DNA of 64,000 bases. Source: an uncultured Bacteroidales bacterium (GTDB taxonomy: Bacteria > Bacteroidota > Bacteroidia > Bacteroidales > WCHB1-69). The notes under the pieces are model-generated. The model ran no database searches. It saw nothing but the letters and a program-made list of their open reading frames with translations, and had not been told where the DNA came from. This document shows positions 10,433 through 17,258 of this stretch, piece after piece. Made by a program: the position numbers and the translations under genes. Position 1 is the first letter of the stretch, and each line of letters opens with the position of its first letter. The DNA lies in the NCBI GenBank assembly GCA_946186495.1, contig CAMHNQ010000010.1, positions 1-64,000 on the forward strand, in the 5' to 3' direction.

Positions 10433-11229
10433 TTGTTTCTATGGCTTTGCTTTTCCGTCATATATTTCCAATACCGGCGAGGCATGTCGTTGAGCTGCTT
10501 GCGCGGATTCAACCGTTCCTTGATGCAAATGGCCTTGAAATAGGTACGCCACATTTCCTGCAAGAGTTGGTCTTCGTCGCTTAGCACGTCATCATTCAGC
10601 CGGCCATTAGCGAGGTTGAACGCCACGGAAGACTCGTCGGCGAAGGTGATGTGCACTGGCTGGCCGCTTCCGTCGTAGTAATACCCGTAGTGCCGCTTGG
10701 CGTCGTAGATGAGCCACGGCTGGTCGTTGAACCGGTCCGCGAAATGGTCGATGACGAGCGGCAGGACGTTGTGGTCGGGTGCCACGACCGCAAGGTAGGT
10801 GCCGTCCTTGGCCTTCTGGAATCTGACGAACTGCATCATACGCAGCCGCTCGTGCATCACCTTGCGGGCGATGTTGGTCACGGCCAGAACATCGGGGTCG
10901 GCGAAACTGCGCTCGATGCTCGGCGCACCCTCCGGCTGTTGGAAAACCTTGCAGATGTATCGGAACAGCGGGCCGTTAAGTTCGGGCAGCTCCGACAGCC
11001 AGCTGACCGCGACAACCTTGACGGCCTCCTTCGACAACCGCTTCTCCAACCCGGCCCACACGCGGCCCGCCTTCTCTGTATCGCTTTGAACCGCATGGAC
11101 CTCATCGCCGAAAAGGGGCATTTGGTCGCCCTCCTTCAACAACGCCTCCGGCTGCTCCCGCCGCGCAAAAGCGTCGAAAACAGCGGTGAGAAGTCCGTCC
11201 AAGGTGCTGTCGAAAGTGTAGATGGTCAT
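10429..11229 (-). CDS. TIGR03915-type putative DNA metabolism protein (DUF4130)
   Basis: The 266-residue product begins MTIYTFDSTLDGLLTAVFDAF and has the conserved centre with NIARKVMHERLRMMQFVRFQK and the C-terminal WRTYFKAICIKERLNPRKQLNDMPRRYWKYMTE block of the DUF4130/TIGR03915 family. By known association, this family occurs with a radical SAM protein of the TIGR03916 type and sometimes as a fusion to a uracil-DNA-glycosylase-like domain, which suggests DNA repair or modification; no reaction is known. The glycosylase extension is absent here. The partner gene is present at 17245-18534 on the same strand but about 6 kb upstream instead of adjacent. Its leader contains a heptamer array, and its stop codon lies in a palindrome. 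Confidence 0.82.
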   Translation of the reverse strand: MTIYTFDSTLDGLLTAVFDAFARREQPEALLKEGDQMPLFGDEVHAVQSDTEKAGRVWAGLEKRLSKEAVKVVAVSWLSELPELNGPLFRYICKVFQQPEGAPSIERSFADPDVLAVTNIARKVMHERLRMMQFVRFQKAKDGTYLAVVAPDHNVLPLVIDHFADRFNDQPWLIYDAKRHYGYYYDGSGQPVHITFADESSVAFNLANGRLNDDVLSDEDQLLQEMWRTYFKAICIKERLNPRKQLNDMPRRYWKYMTEKQSHRNK

Positions 11230-11238
11230 TCTTTGAAT

Positions 11239-11316
11239 GGTTATGGGTTATTGGTTATTGGTTATTGGTTATTGAAGCAGGTTAGAAGGTAGTAGTTAGC
11301 AGTTAGTAGTTTGCAG
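11239..11316 (-). repeat. heptamer array plus AGTTAGTAG-type repeats in the leader of the TIGR03915-type gene
   Basis: Read in gene direction the leader contains TAGCAGTT/TAGTAGTT-type octamers (as CTAACTACT) and then, ending 9 nt before the ATG, five copies of a CCAATAA/CCCATAA heptamer. The same two-part arrangement recurs before the gene at 60633-62312. Confidence 0.75.
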
Positions 11317-11357
11317 CGGTTCTGGCAGGAAGAAGAAATCGGGGGATTTTCTGGTTG

Positions 11358-11365
11358 CAAAGATA
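11358..11365 (-). promoter_or_regulatory. promoter -7 box of the TIGR03915-type gene
   Basis: TATCTTTG on the minus strand, 128 nt before the start codon. It shows that the heptamer array lies in the transcribed leader. Confidence 0.6.
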
Positions 11366-11406
11366 CAACTTTTAGAAATAATTCTTCGGAATATGAAAAT
11401 AATCAC

Positions 11407-11414
11407 TATTTTTG
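11407..11414 (+). promoter_or_regulatory. promoter -7 box of the antitoxin-like gene
   Basis: TATTTTTG, 29 nt before the ATG at 11444. Confidence 0.55.
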
Positions 11415-11443
11415 CACTATAGAAACATAAAGAACAATAGAAG

Positions 11444-11710
11444 ATGTGCACATATAATATCACAGTGGATGAAAATATGTTAGAACAGCTTTATCCAAAT
11501 GTTGGCAGAGAAAAGTTCGGTGAACTGTTGCAAAAGTGGGTTGATGATATGATGTCTGACGACACTCCTGTGGCAGCCAGCCGAGTTTCTCCTAACGCTC
11601 ACACATACGAAGAGATGAAGACGGCTCTTCACGAGCGTATTGACAAGATTGAGGCCGGTGAAGCCACCTTCCACACCAACGAAGAGGTGTTCTCAAGTAT
11701 CCGTATTTAA
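11444..11710 (+). CDS. small antitoxin-like protein without a partner
   Basis: An 88-residue acidic protein: MCTYNITVDENMLEQLYPNV, then a helical WVDDMM segment, a Pro/Ser-rich linker and a C-terminal amphipathic part (EEMKTALHERIDKIEAGEATFHTNEEV). This layout, with an N-terminal strand plus helices for DNA binding and a C-terminal tail, is typical of RelB/VapB-like antitoxins of Bacteroidales; the tail ERIDKIEAGEA...TNEEVF is a common antitoxin ending. No toxin gene follows; a repeat element starts about 50 nt after the stop. It has its own promoter. Antitoxin assignment is inference from architecture. Confidence 0.6.
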   Translation: MCTYNITVDENMLEQLYPNVGREKFGELLQKWVDDMMSDDTPVAASRVSPNAHTYEEMKTALHERIDKIEAGEATFHTNEEVFSSIRI

Positions 11711-11762
11711 TCTCGAACCGACTGGGAAAGGTATTGGGGTTGGAATAGTAGCGGATTCCACA

Positions 11763-11848
11763 CGTGCCGCAGGCACGAAACCTCAATAACCCCACACTCG
11801 CAGTGTGGGGTGGACGATGCGCGGGAGGGGCGACGTGTCGGAGACACG
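11763..11848 (+). repeat. three-hairpin repeat, copy A
   Basis: Three perfect short palindromes in a row: CGTGCCGCAGGCACG (11763-11777), CCCCACAC with GTGTGGGG around 11790-11810, and CGTGTCGGAGACACG (11834-11848), with 12- and 23-nt spacers. The same order and spacing occurs twice more at 12736-12839 (inverted) and 12911-12996. Confidence 0.85.
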
Positions 11849-11902
11849 CAAAAGACAAATGATACGATTTTATGATTTTTTCCATTAAAGTGCAGAAGAT
11901 GT

Positions 11903-11946
11903 TTTTAGTTATAACTAAAATCCAATATGTTTTTTTTGTATTTTTG
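11903..11946 (+). promoter_or_regulatory. promoter and palindromic operator of the HigBA-like pair
   Basis: TTTTAGTTATAACTAAAA (11903-11920) is a perfect 18-nt palindrome placed where the -33 region is expected, and TATTTTTG (11939-11946) is the -7 box, 21 nt before the toxin start codon. The position suits autorepression by the XRE-type antitoxin. Confidence 0.65.
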
Positions 11947-11966
11947 CCGCGTAAAAATATACTCTA

Positions 11967-12446
11967 ATGAAAAGAACAGCGAAGATAAAAACGATTGCGA
12001 TGTCCGATAATGTGGGGCTATACTCAATACTTTTTGAGCCCAATCAAGAGACAGAGTTTCGAAGATTCCTTTCGAAATTCAAAGACAATTCCACGCTCAA
12101 CAAAGATTACCAGGCGATAATAAACGCTATTGACAGGATTATTGCCAACGGTGCTTTGGAGAGGTACTTCAGACCTGAAGGAAAAATGAATGACAATTTG
12201 GCTGCATTATCCATTGATTCCAGACGTTTACGGCTGTATTGTTTGCGCATTTCCGACCAAATACTGATAATGGGCAATGGCGGGGAAAAGAATACAAGAA
12301 CTTACGAGGAATGTGCCGAACTCAGTGGGTACGTTATGGACTTGCAAAAGTTTGATGAACTGCTGAAACAGGCCCAGGAGGAGGGTGACATATCCATTGA
12401 ACGAAACTTAATCACAGGTATAGAAGAAACTTCATTTGAATTATGA
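11967..12446 (+). CDS. RelE/HigB-like toxin
   Basis: A 159-residue protein that precedes and overlaps an XRE-family antitoxin gene by 4 nt (ATGA). The pattern matches a RelE/ParE-fold mRNA interferase: an N-terminal extension, then FRRFLSKFK...LNKDYQAIINAIDRIIANGALERYFRPEGKMNDNLAALSI, which resembles the helix-plus-strand region with a Phe-Arg-Pro-Glu-Gly turn, then RLRLYCLRISDQILIMGNGGEKNTRTYEE, the usual core strands with basic residues. Such toxins cut mRNA on the ribosome. The toxin-first gene order is that of HigBA systems. Catalytic residues cannot be assigned from sequence alone. The DNA is AT-rich relative to the flanking housekeeping genes. Confidence 0.75.
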   Translation: MKRTAKIKTIAMSDNVGLYSILFEPNQETEFRRFLSKFKDNSTLNKDYQAIINAIDRIIANGALERYFRPEGKMNDNLAALSIDSRRLRLYCLRISDQILIMGNGGEKNTRTYEECAELSGYVMDLQKFDELLKQAQEEGDISIERNLITGIEETSFEL

Positions 12447-12727
12447 TGAGAACCATATACGATGATTTGTTGCAGGAGGAGCTCTCCAAGATAACCCCGT
12501 TGCAGAGGGCCACATACCGGCTTTCCGATTCCATTGCGGAAAGAATGGAGCAAATCATGAAGAATAAGGGAATATCGAAAAAGCAACTTTCGGAACTGAC
12601 TCAAAGGAGACCGTCAGAAGTCACCAAATGGCTGAGCGGAAGCCACAATTTCACCTGCAAAACCATTGCGTTGATTTCGATGGCGTTAGGGGAGGAGTTG
12701 GTGAGCGTCACGCAAGTTGCGCGATGA
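12443..12727 (+). CDS. XRE-family HTH antitoxin (HigA-like)
   Basis: The 94-residue protein starts MMRTIYDDLLQEELSKITPLQRATY and has a helix-turn-helix at about residues 35-80 (MEQIMKNKGISKKQLSELTQRRPSEVTKWLSGSH, with the recognition helix around RRPSEVTKWL). It is the expected antitoxin and autorepressor for the upstream toxin; the start codon overlaps the toxin stop as ATGA, so translation is coupled. An inverted copy of the three-hairpin repeat begins just after its stop codon. Confidence 0.82.
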   Translation: MMRTIYDDLLQEELSKITPLQRATYRLSDSIAERMEQIMKNKGISKKQLSELTQRRPSEVTKWLSGSHNFTCKTIALISMALGEELVSVTQVAR

Positions 12728-12735
12728 AAGAGGTT

Positions 12736-12839
12736 GCGTGTCTCCGACACGCTGACTCCGTGTGCGCACGCCCAACCCCACACGGCACTCACTTCGTTCG
12801 TTTCGTGTGGGGTTGCTAAAATATCGTGTCTTCGACACG
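12736..12839 (-). repeat. three-hairpin repeat, copy B (inverted)
   Basis: In plus direction: GCGTGTCTCCGACACGC (12736-12752), then AACCCCACAC pairing with GTGTGGGGTT (about 12774-12814, enlarged loop), then CGTGTCTTCGACACG (12825-12839). Read on the minus strand this has the same order as copies A and C. The 12728-13057 gap between the antitoxin and ankyrin genes holds essentially only this copy and copy C. Confidence 0.8.
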
Positions 12840-12910
12840 AGGAGGGATGTTGAACAGAATATGAGTATGGACATTATCCGGCGTGACGGTTGACCATTGC
12901 GTATTTCGCC

Positions 12911-12996
12911 CGTGCCGTAGGCACGAAACCTCGTCCACCCCACACTCGCGGTGTGGGGTGGACGATGCGCGGGAGGGGCGGCGTGCCGGAGGCACG
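12911..12996 (+). repeat. three-hairpin repeat, copy C
   Basis: CGTGCCGTAGGCACG (12911-12925), CCCCACAC with GTGTGGGG (about 12937-12958), and CGTGCCGGAGGCACG (12982-12996). The spacer GGACGATGCGCGGGAGGGGCG is identical to that of copy A except at its end. Confidence 0.85.
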
Positions 12997-13057
12997 CAAC
13001 TAAACGCGCCAAGGTGACATCATGACATATACTATAGTCGTGTAATTGTCCCAAAAG

Positions 13058-15031
13058 CTATCGGGAACTATAATAATACTTCAAAATCCTGTTGACAATA
13101 TCTGTTTCAAGTTCACTCAATGATGAATACCCATCGACATGACGTTCGGTAAATCCAAGATAAGAATCCTCAGCGTCTAGCATTTCAGAGTAAAAGAACA
13201 GATCGCTGACAACATAGGTGATTGCAAAACAATCAAAGCGTAATTCTCCCTCTGAAAAAATCGTTCCCGTATAATACCAAAATTCATTGTAACTAACAAC
13301 TATTCGATAATCGGCAGTAGGAAGACTCATTTTTATGACAATCTCCCCTTCATCACGACGAGCGCATTTGCCGCCGAGCAATCCTACTCCTGATAACTCA
13401 CCTGAAGGGTGGGTGTTTTTTTCCACCCTAATATTAATTTTCTCGCAAAAATCCCAATACTCTCTGGTACTTTCTTCTGCGCATCTTTTGGCTTTTTGAA
13501 GGTCCTTGCCAATGGATGACAACATCGCCTCGGACGAGAGACCGTAACTACAATATTTAAGATTTGAGTACGCGGAACTCAGCCGATTCTGGTCGTTTCT
13601 CATCTCGTCTTTAAAAAGTCCGGGTTTGGGAAGCCTATGATAGTAACAACTATAACCTTGAGCTGCTTTAGAAAGCGCAGAATAGAATCGGGAGAGATCA
13701 TTTGCAAGTGGCAATTGATTATCCGGGTCATAATAATTCTGATAATTTTTAACAAAACTATTTGCAATATCAGACATTCTACTTTCGTAATAAAAGGAAT
13801 TCTCGGCGACAAGACTCTTTGCGTGCGAATAAGACTCTTCAAGTTTTTTTACATCGTTGAGATAGATTTCTTTTTTCTTGAGTTCGGTCATTGCCTTAAA
13901 ATCTGGATACTCTTTTTCACATTTTTTGATATTGCCAATGCTTATAGAATTGGTAATATCATTGGTGGCAATCTCTCTGTATCTTGCTTCCCGAATATAT
14001 GTCAGATCAGGATACCGTTTACTGAATTCCGATAATCCTAAGCTTGTGTATATGGCCGCCGCTTCTTTTATGGCAAGGTCTTCATACTTGTCCTGCACCA
14101 TCTCTTTTCTGCTCGAAAAATGTGTTCGGAAATCCACAAGTTCTTCATAAGTTTTAGAATTATCTGCGCACTGGTTAACCAGATATTCAAACATATCGGG
14201 TGACACCCTCGGAATCCATTCTTTCACCATTGATGTGGTGAGACGCACATTGTAATTCTTTAAAATTCTCTGCAAAAGAGGGACATCGTTGTCTTCTATG
14301 GCAGCATAGACAGTGTTGTCACCCTCTGTATCTTTGATTTTCACTCCCTTTAAAAGAAGATAGTCCTGTAGAAACATATTGTCTGTTTGAGTGGCAAGCA
14401 GGAATAGGGAAGCACCATTTTCGTCGTAAGTGTTCAAATAAGCACCGTTGTCTAAAAGGAAACGTATCAATTCTGTCGAAAGGTAGTCTTTCGAATAATA
14501 TTTGCTGCCCAAAAACTTGAAGTTTTCCGACAACAGATAAGAAAACGGGGGAGGCAGGGAACGGTAACGCCGGTTGAGATCGAAGCCTTTTTGCGCAACC
14601 AGCAGTTTTAGCACTTCCATTCCAATATCACACTTGTCGGACGGAGTGGTGGCAAAGAAATCCATCACCCTGTATATAGGTGTCTTGCCATTATATACCG
14701 TATAAACGTCGCATCCGGCGGCGAGACACACGCGGCAAAGATCCAAAGAGACAGATCCAGACAAGGTTTTGTCCACGACATCATAAAAAAGAGGAATGGT
14801 AAGGGTAGCGCCCCTGTCATTCTGTCCAAAGGCGCTACCATCTTCTATGTAATCGGGTTTGGATTTCAACAGTTTTTCCAGACCCTTGGCATCATTATTG
14901 TTCACCACTGCCTGCAGTTTCTTGTTGAACACCACGGGCTGTGACTTCTTAAGATCGTCAAAACCCTGTGCATGGCACATTAAACCCGTGAGAACCAAGA
15001 AAGCGAAGGCAATAAAATGTTTTCTCTCCAT
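13058..15031 (-). CDS. exported ankyrin-repeat protein
   Basis: The ~657-residue product has a signal peptide (MERKHFIAFAFLVLTGLMCHAQ) and an N-terminal ankyrin-like region (about residues 25-270) with units such as GLEKLLKSKPDYIEDG, DLCRVCLAAGCDVYTVYNGKTPIYRVMDF, LIRFLLDNGAYLNTYDENGASLFLLATQ and DNTVYAAIEDNDVPLLQRILKNYNV. The C-terminal ~350 residues are helical and charged, then end in a beta-rich part with no motif I recognise. The ATG at 15031 is chosen over an in-frame TTG at 15037. It starts 6 nt after the stop codon of the upstream exported protein, so they form an operon. Ankyrin repeats bind proteins; the target is unknown. Confidence 0.75.
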   Translation of the reverse strand: MERKHFIAFAFLVLTGLMCHAQGFDDLKKSQPVVFNKKLQAVVNNNDAKGLEKLLKSKPDYIEDGSAFGQNDRGATLTIPLFYDVVDKTLSGSVSLDLCRVCLAAGCDVYTVYNGKTPIYRVMDFFATTPSDKCDIGMEVLKLLVAQKGFDLNRRYRSLPPPFSYLLSENFKFLGSKYYSKDYLSTELIRFLLDNGAYLNTYDENGASLFLLATQTDNMFLQDYLLLKGVKIKDTEGDNTVYAAIEDNDVPLLQRILKNYNVRLTTSMVKEWIPRVSPDMFEYLVNQCADNSKTYEELVDFRTHFSSRKEMVQDKYEDLAIKEAAAIYTSLGLSEFSKRYPDLTYIREARYREIATNDITNSISIGNIKKCEKEYPDFKAMTELKKKEIYLNDVKKLEESYSHAKSLVAENSFYYESRMSDIANSFVKNYQNYYDPDNQLPLANDLSRFYSALSKAAQGYSCYYHRLPKPGLFKDEMRNDQNRLSSAYSNLKYCSYGLSSEAMLSSIGKDLQKAKRCAEESTREYWDFCEKINIRVEKNTHPSGELSGVGLLGGKCARRDEGEIVIKMSLPTADYRIVVSYNEFWYYTGTIFSEGELRFDCFAITYVVSDLFFYSEMLDAEDSYLGFTERHVDGYSSLSELETDIVNRILKYYYSSR

Positions 15032-15037
15032 ATTCAA

Positions 15038-16072
15038 TTATTGGTAATACGAGAAATAGTCCTGCTTATTCTTAATCAGTTGTTTGCGAAGTTTGGAATC
15101 CGTCGGCAATAATTTGCCATCCACCAGTTCCCATGTCAGTTCACCGTCTTCCGCTATGCCTTCAATGGTACCTCCGAAACAACTATTGAATAATATGAAA
15201 AGATAATCAAACTCCCTCTTGATATCCCTTTGCCAAAAATACGGATAAACGAATATTAGCTTTTCATTTGCAAGCTCTTGTTCTGCAAAGTCCAGCATCG
15301 ATGTGTAATTGACAAGAAACTCATTGTTCTCGTTCATTTTTCGACCATAAGCAACAATCTGCTCAGGAGTTCCGAGAATGCAATAACCCGCTTCTTCCAA
15401 ATTAGCTACAATGCGAATTTGGTCATCTACTTTACTTAAAAAATCATTCAAGGTCTTGTCAACATCTTTAACGTACTCTGCCTTTGAATTTAAAACAAGC
15501 AAAACTTTCGTAAAAAAATTACCCAACCCATCTTGCGATAAAACAGCAGACCTATGCCCTTTGTATTTTTCAAAATCATCCTTACTAAGGATTGTTTCGG
15601 GGGTTTTTGTTTTGTTTTTCGAATAAGTTAACCAATCAAAATATGATTTTTCGCGAAAATTTTTAATAACAAGCCGAACTTTGCCTTCGTCATAGAATTG
15701 GAATAGAAGATCTGCTATAAGATACATTGGTGGAAGTGGCGAGACTGCGCCCATCACAGGAGCCGTGCCATGCCATCCAAAACGGAATTCAACGGGCACG
15801 GTAAATTCATTTTGGGACTCGTTATACTCCTTGACAGATGCCAAAACGGTCTCTTCGTCGATGATAAAATTGTGATTGGACAAGAATTGTATACATTGGC
15901 TGATGGACTCCTGACGGGAGGTTGTGTTCGTGGAAAAGATAGCGGCAAAGTTTTTCCCATTTTCTCCTCCTTGATAAACATGTGCGTTATCTTTTCCCAT
16001 GAACATGAGTTGCGCTTGTAATGATAAGGTTGTGATAATGAATAGTGTAATCGTAAGTGTAAATTTTCTCAT
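15038..16072 (-). CDS. exported protein of unknown function, partner of the ankyrin protein
   Basis: A 344-residue protein with a clear signal peptide (MRKFTLTITLFIITTLSLQAQ). The central part (about 45-135) has an alternating strand pattern with VPVEFRFGW, YLIADLLFQFYDEGKVRLVIKNF, similar in layout to small Bacteroidota DUF4468-like folds, but I cannot name a family. The C-terminal half is helical and ends in a short aromatic tail. It is the first gene of the operon with the ankyrin protein. Its nearest promoter box lies at 16444-16451, leaving a leader of about 370 nt that contains a large palindrome. AT-rich compared with the flanking core genes. Confidence 0.6.
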   Translation of the reverse strand: MRKFTLTITLFIITTLSLQAQLMFMGKDNAHVYQGGENGKNFAAIFSTNTTSRQESISQCIQFLSNHNFIIDEETVLASVKEYNESQNEFTVPVEFRFGWHGTAPVMGAVSPLPPMYLIADLLFQFYDEGKVRLVIKNFREKSYFDWLTYSKNKTKTPETILSKDDFEKYKGHRSAVLSQDGLGNFFTKVLLVLNSKAEYVKDVDKTLNDFLSKVDDQIRIVANLEEAGYCILGTPEQIVAYGRKMNENNEFLVNYTSMLDFAEQELANEKLIFVYPYFWQRDIKREFDYLFILFNSCFGGTIEGIAEDGELTWELVDGKLLPTDSKLRKQLIKNKQDYFSYYQ

Positions 16073-16199
16073 TTGCAGATTTTGCCGCGTTATATCCCAT
16101 CCGGCACCGTCGGGTTTTGAATTAAAATACTTGAAAACGTGCCGGAAGAGTTCAGGGAGTTACGCACACAAAAAAAGCGTGGCACTTTTTCGCTTTCAT

Positions 16200-16326
16200 T
16201 GGATTCCTGAGGTCTTGGACTACCTAAATCTCCCAATTACAACGAGTAAAGCCCACGCCTTGAGGCGGGAGCGCCGTTGCTTTACTCTGGGAGATTAACT
16301 GAAAGTGTCCAAGTTTCAGGAATCCA
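16200..16326. repeat. 127-nt nested palindrome (possible structured RNA or miniature element)
   Basis: Five pairs of complementary segments nest around one centre: TGGATTCCTGA (16200) with TCAGGAATCCA (16316); TTGGAC (16215) with GTCCAA (16307); AATCTCCC (16227) with GGGAGATT (16289); AGTAAAGC (16245) with GCTTTACT (16279); GCCT with AGGC (16257-16266). The whole folds as one long, bulged hairpin. It fills most of the 388-nt gap between the exported-protein gene and the PIN-domain gene, where no coding frame is credible. Confidence 0.8.
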
Positions 16327-16431
16327 GTGTACAAGCTACTTTGCCTTTTCCTATTCTATGGTGTGCATAACGGAATTATGCGGTTCTGCTCATAGGCGAT
16401 TTGTTTCGTTACTACTTGTTTCTTTTTGTCA

Positions 16432-16464
16432 TTTTTCAACCCGCAAAGGTACAACTTTTTCTAT
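16432..16464 (-). repeat. direct repeat with promoter box, left copy
   Basis: TTTTTCAACCCGCAAAGGTA followed by CAACTTTTTCTAT. Apart from one base in the promoter box and one near the end, it equals the segment at 17170-17202. The two copies flank the antitoxin-PIN toxin pair; the stop codon of the PIN gene lies in this copy. It contains TACCTTTG on the minus strand (16444-16451), directed at the exported-protein gene. Confidence 0.8.
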
Positions 16465-16877
16465 TGTCGTCTGCTCCGCTCCAAAAACTCCTCAGGGGTC
16501 ATTACAGGGATGTCCAAATCGGAGAAGCCCTTCTTGTCGCGGGTCAATATCACATCGGGATGATACGATAAGGCGGAATAATACTGCACCGTATCTTCAA
16601 AATCGTATGAATCCTTCTGAACTGCATCCATAATGTTTACTCGATTAATGGAAGACACATTAAATGATTCACAAAGCCATTCTATGACAGCATTGATTTC
16701 TGACTTACGGAAAATCTTCCTCATGACGTATGCACTGTTTATGATGGTTAACGCGGATATGACACATTCAATATCACCGCGTTCGTGCATGACAAACACT
16801 TCTGAAGCATCTTTATAAAACGGTTCTCTTCTGCATACGAAATCAAGAACCACATTCGTATCTATAAACACCTTCAT
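16461..16877 (-). CDS. PIN-domain toxin (VapC-like)
   Basis: A 138-residue PIN-domain protein. The first acidic residue is Asp6 in MKVFIDTNVVLDF, followed by YKDASEVF and EINAVIEWL, the central acidic pair in YDFEDTVQYYSAL, and the terminal DVILTRDKKGFSDL with the last conserved Asp and the typical PVMTPEEFL ending. VapC toxins are Mg-dependent RNases that cleave tRNA or rRNA. The ATG at 16877 is preferred over an upstream in-frame start because it overlaps the antitoxin stop as ATGA. It ends within a direct repeat. Confidence 0.88.
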   Translation of the reverse strand: MKVFIDTNVVLDFVCRREPFYKDASEVFVMHERGDIECVISALTIINSAYVMRKIFRKSEINAVIEWLCESFNVSSINRVNIMDAVQKDSYDFEDTVQYYSALSYHPDVILTRDKKGFSDLDIPVMTPEEFLERSRRQ

Positions 16878-17158
16878 TTTGCACGCTCCTCCCACATCTG
16901 TTCAAGTTCCTTGTCTATATCAAAGCCTTCGGGTACAGGCCCAAGAACCATAGCCATCAATTCAGGCGACGGTTTGAGGTCTTCACTGATGTGCGGGAAA
17001 ACCAGTTCTTTTTTCCTTTTTTTTCCTTTCTTCTCCGTGTTTTCAATCAATTTGTCCGCAAGCCAATGTCTGTCTTCGTATGACAAAGACAAACCGCGCA
17101 AATAGTTCCACAAATTGCTCATCGCTGCGGATGCTTGGTATGTTGATGTATTGCCCAT
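16874..17158 (-). CDS. antitoxin of the PIN toxin
   Basis: A 94-residue protein, MGNTSTYQASAAMSNLWNYLRGLSLSYEDRHWLADKLIENT followed by a Lys-rich stretch (EKKGKKRKKEL) and an acidic tail ending in EQMWEERAK. The N-terminal WNYLRGLSLSYEDRHWLADKL pattern is typical for Bacteroidota antitoxins paired with PIN toxins; the tail should wrap the toxin. Its stop overlaps the toxin start by 4 nt. A -7 box (TATCTTTG on the minus strand) sits at 17182-17189, 24 nt before its start. Identification rests mainly on context. Confidence 0.7.
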   Translation of the reverse strand: MGNTSTYQASAAMSNLWNYLRGLSLSYEDRHWLADKLIENTEKKGKKRKKELVFPHISEDLKPSPELMAMVLGPVPEGFDIDKELEQMWEERAK

Positions 17159-17169
17159 AATATTGTTCT

Positions 17170-17202
17170 TTTTTCAACCCGCAAAGATACAACTTTTTCT
17201 GT
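17170..17202 (-). repeat. direct repeat with promoter box, right copy
   Basis: TTTTTCAACCCGCAAAGATA followed by CAACTTTTTCTGT, near-identical to 16432-16464. It contains TATCTTTG (17182-17189, minus strand), the promoter box of the antitoxin-toxin pair. Confidence 0.8.
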
Positions 17203-17228
17203 ATGACCGCCACCTTGCATTGGTCTGG

Positions 17229-17258
17229 TTTCAAGGTTCAGGTTTCAAGGTTCAAAAT
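17229..17258 (-). repeat. short tandem GGTTTCAA/GGTTCA tract
   Basis: Two copies of a 15-nt unit made of GGTTTCAA and GGTTCAG/GGTTCAA, overlapping the stop codon of the radical SAM gene. It marks the edge between the accessory DNA and the core gene. Confidence 0.5.

Noticed and set aside
11239..11316. The heptamer and octamer arrays as a CRISPR array
   Set aside because: Units are 7-8 nt with no spacers, and no cas genes are present.
16200..16326. The nested palindrome as an integron attC site or 6S RNA
   Set aside because: No R-box sequences or integrase gene for attC, and the closing stem and central bubble typical of 6S RNA are not recognisable.
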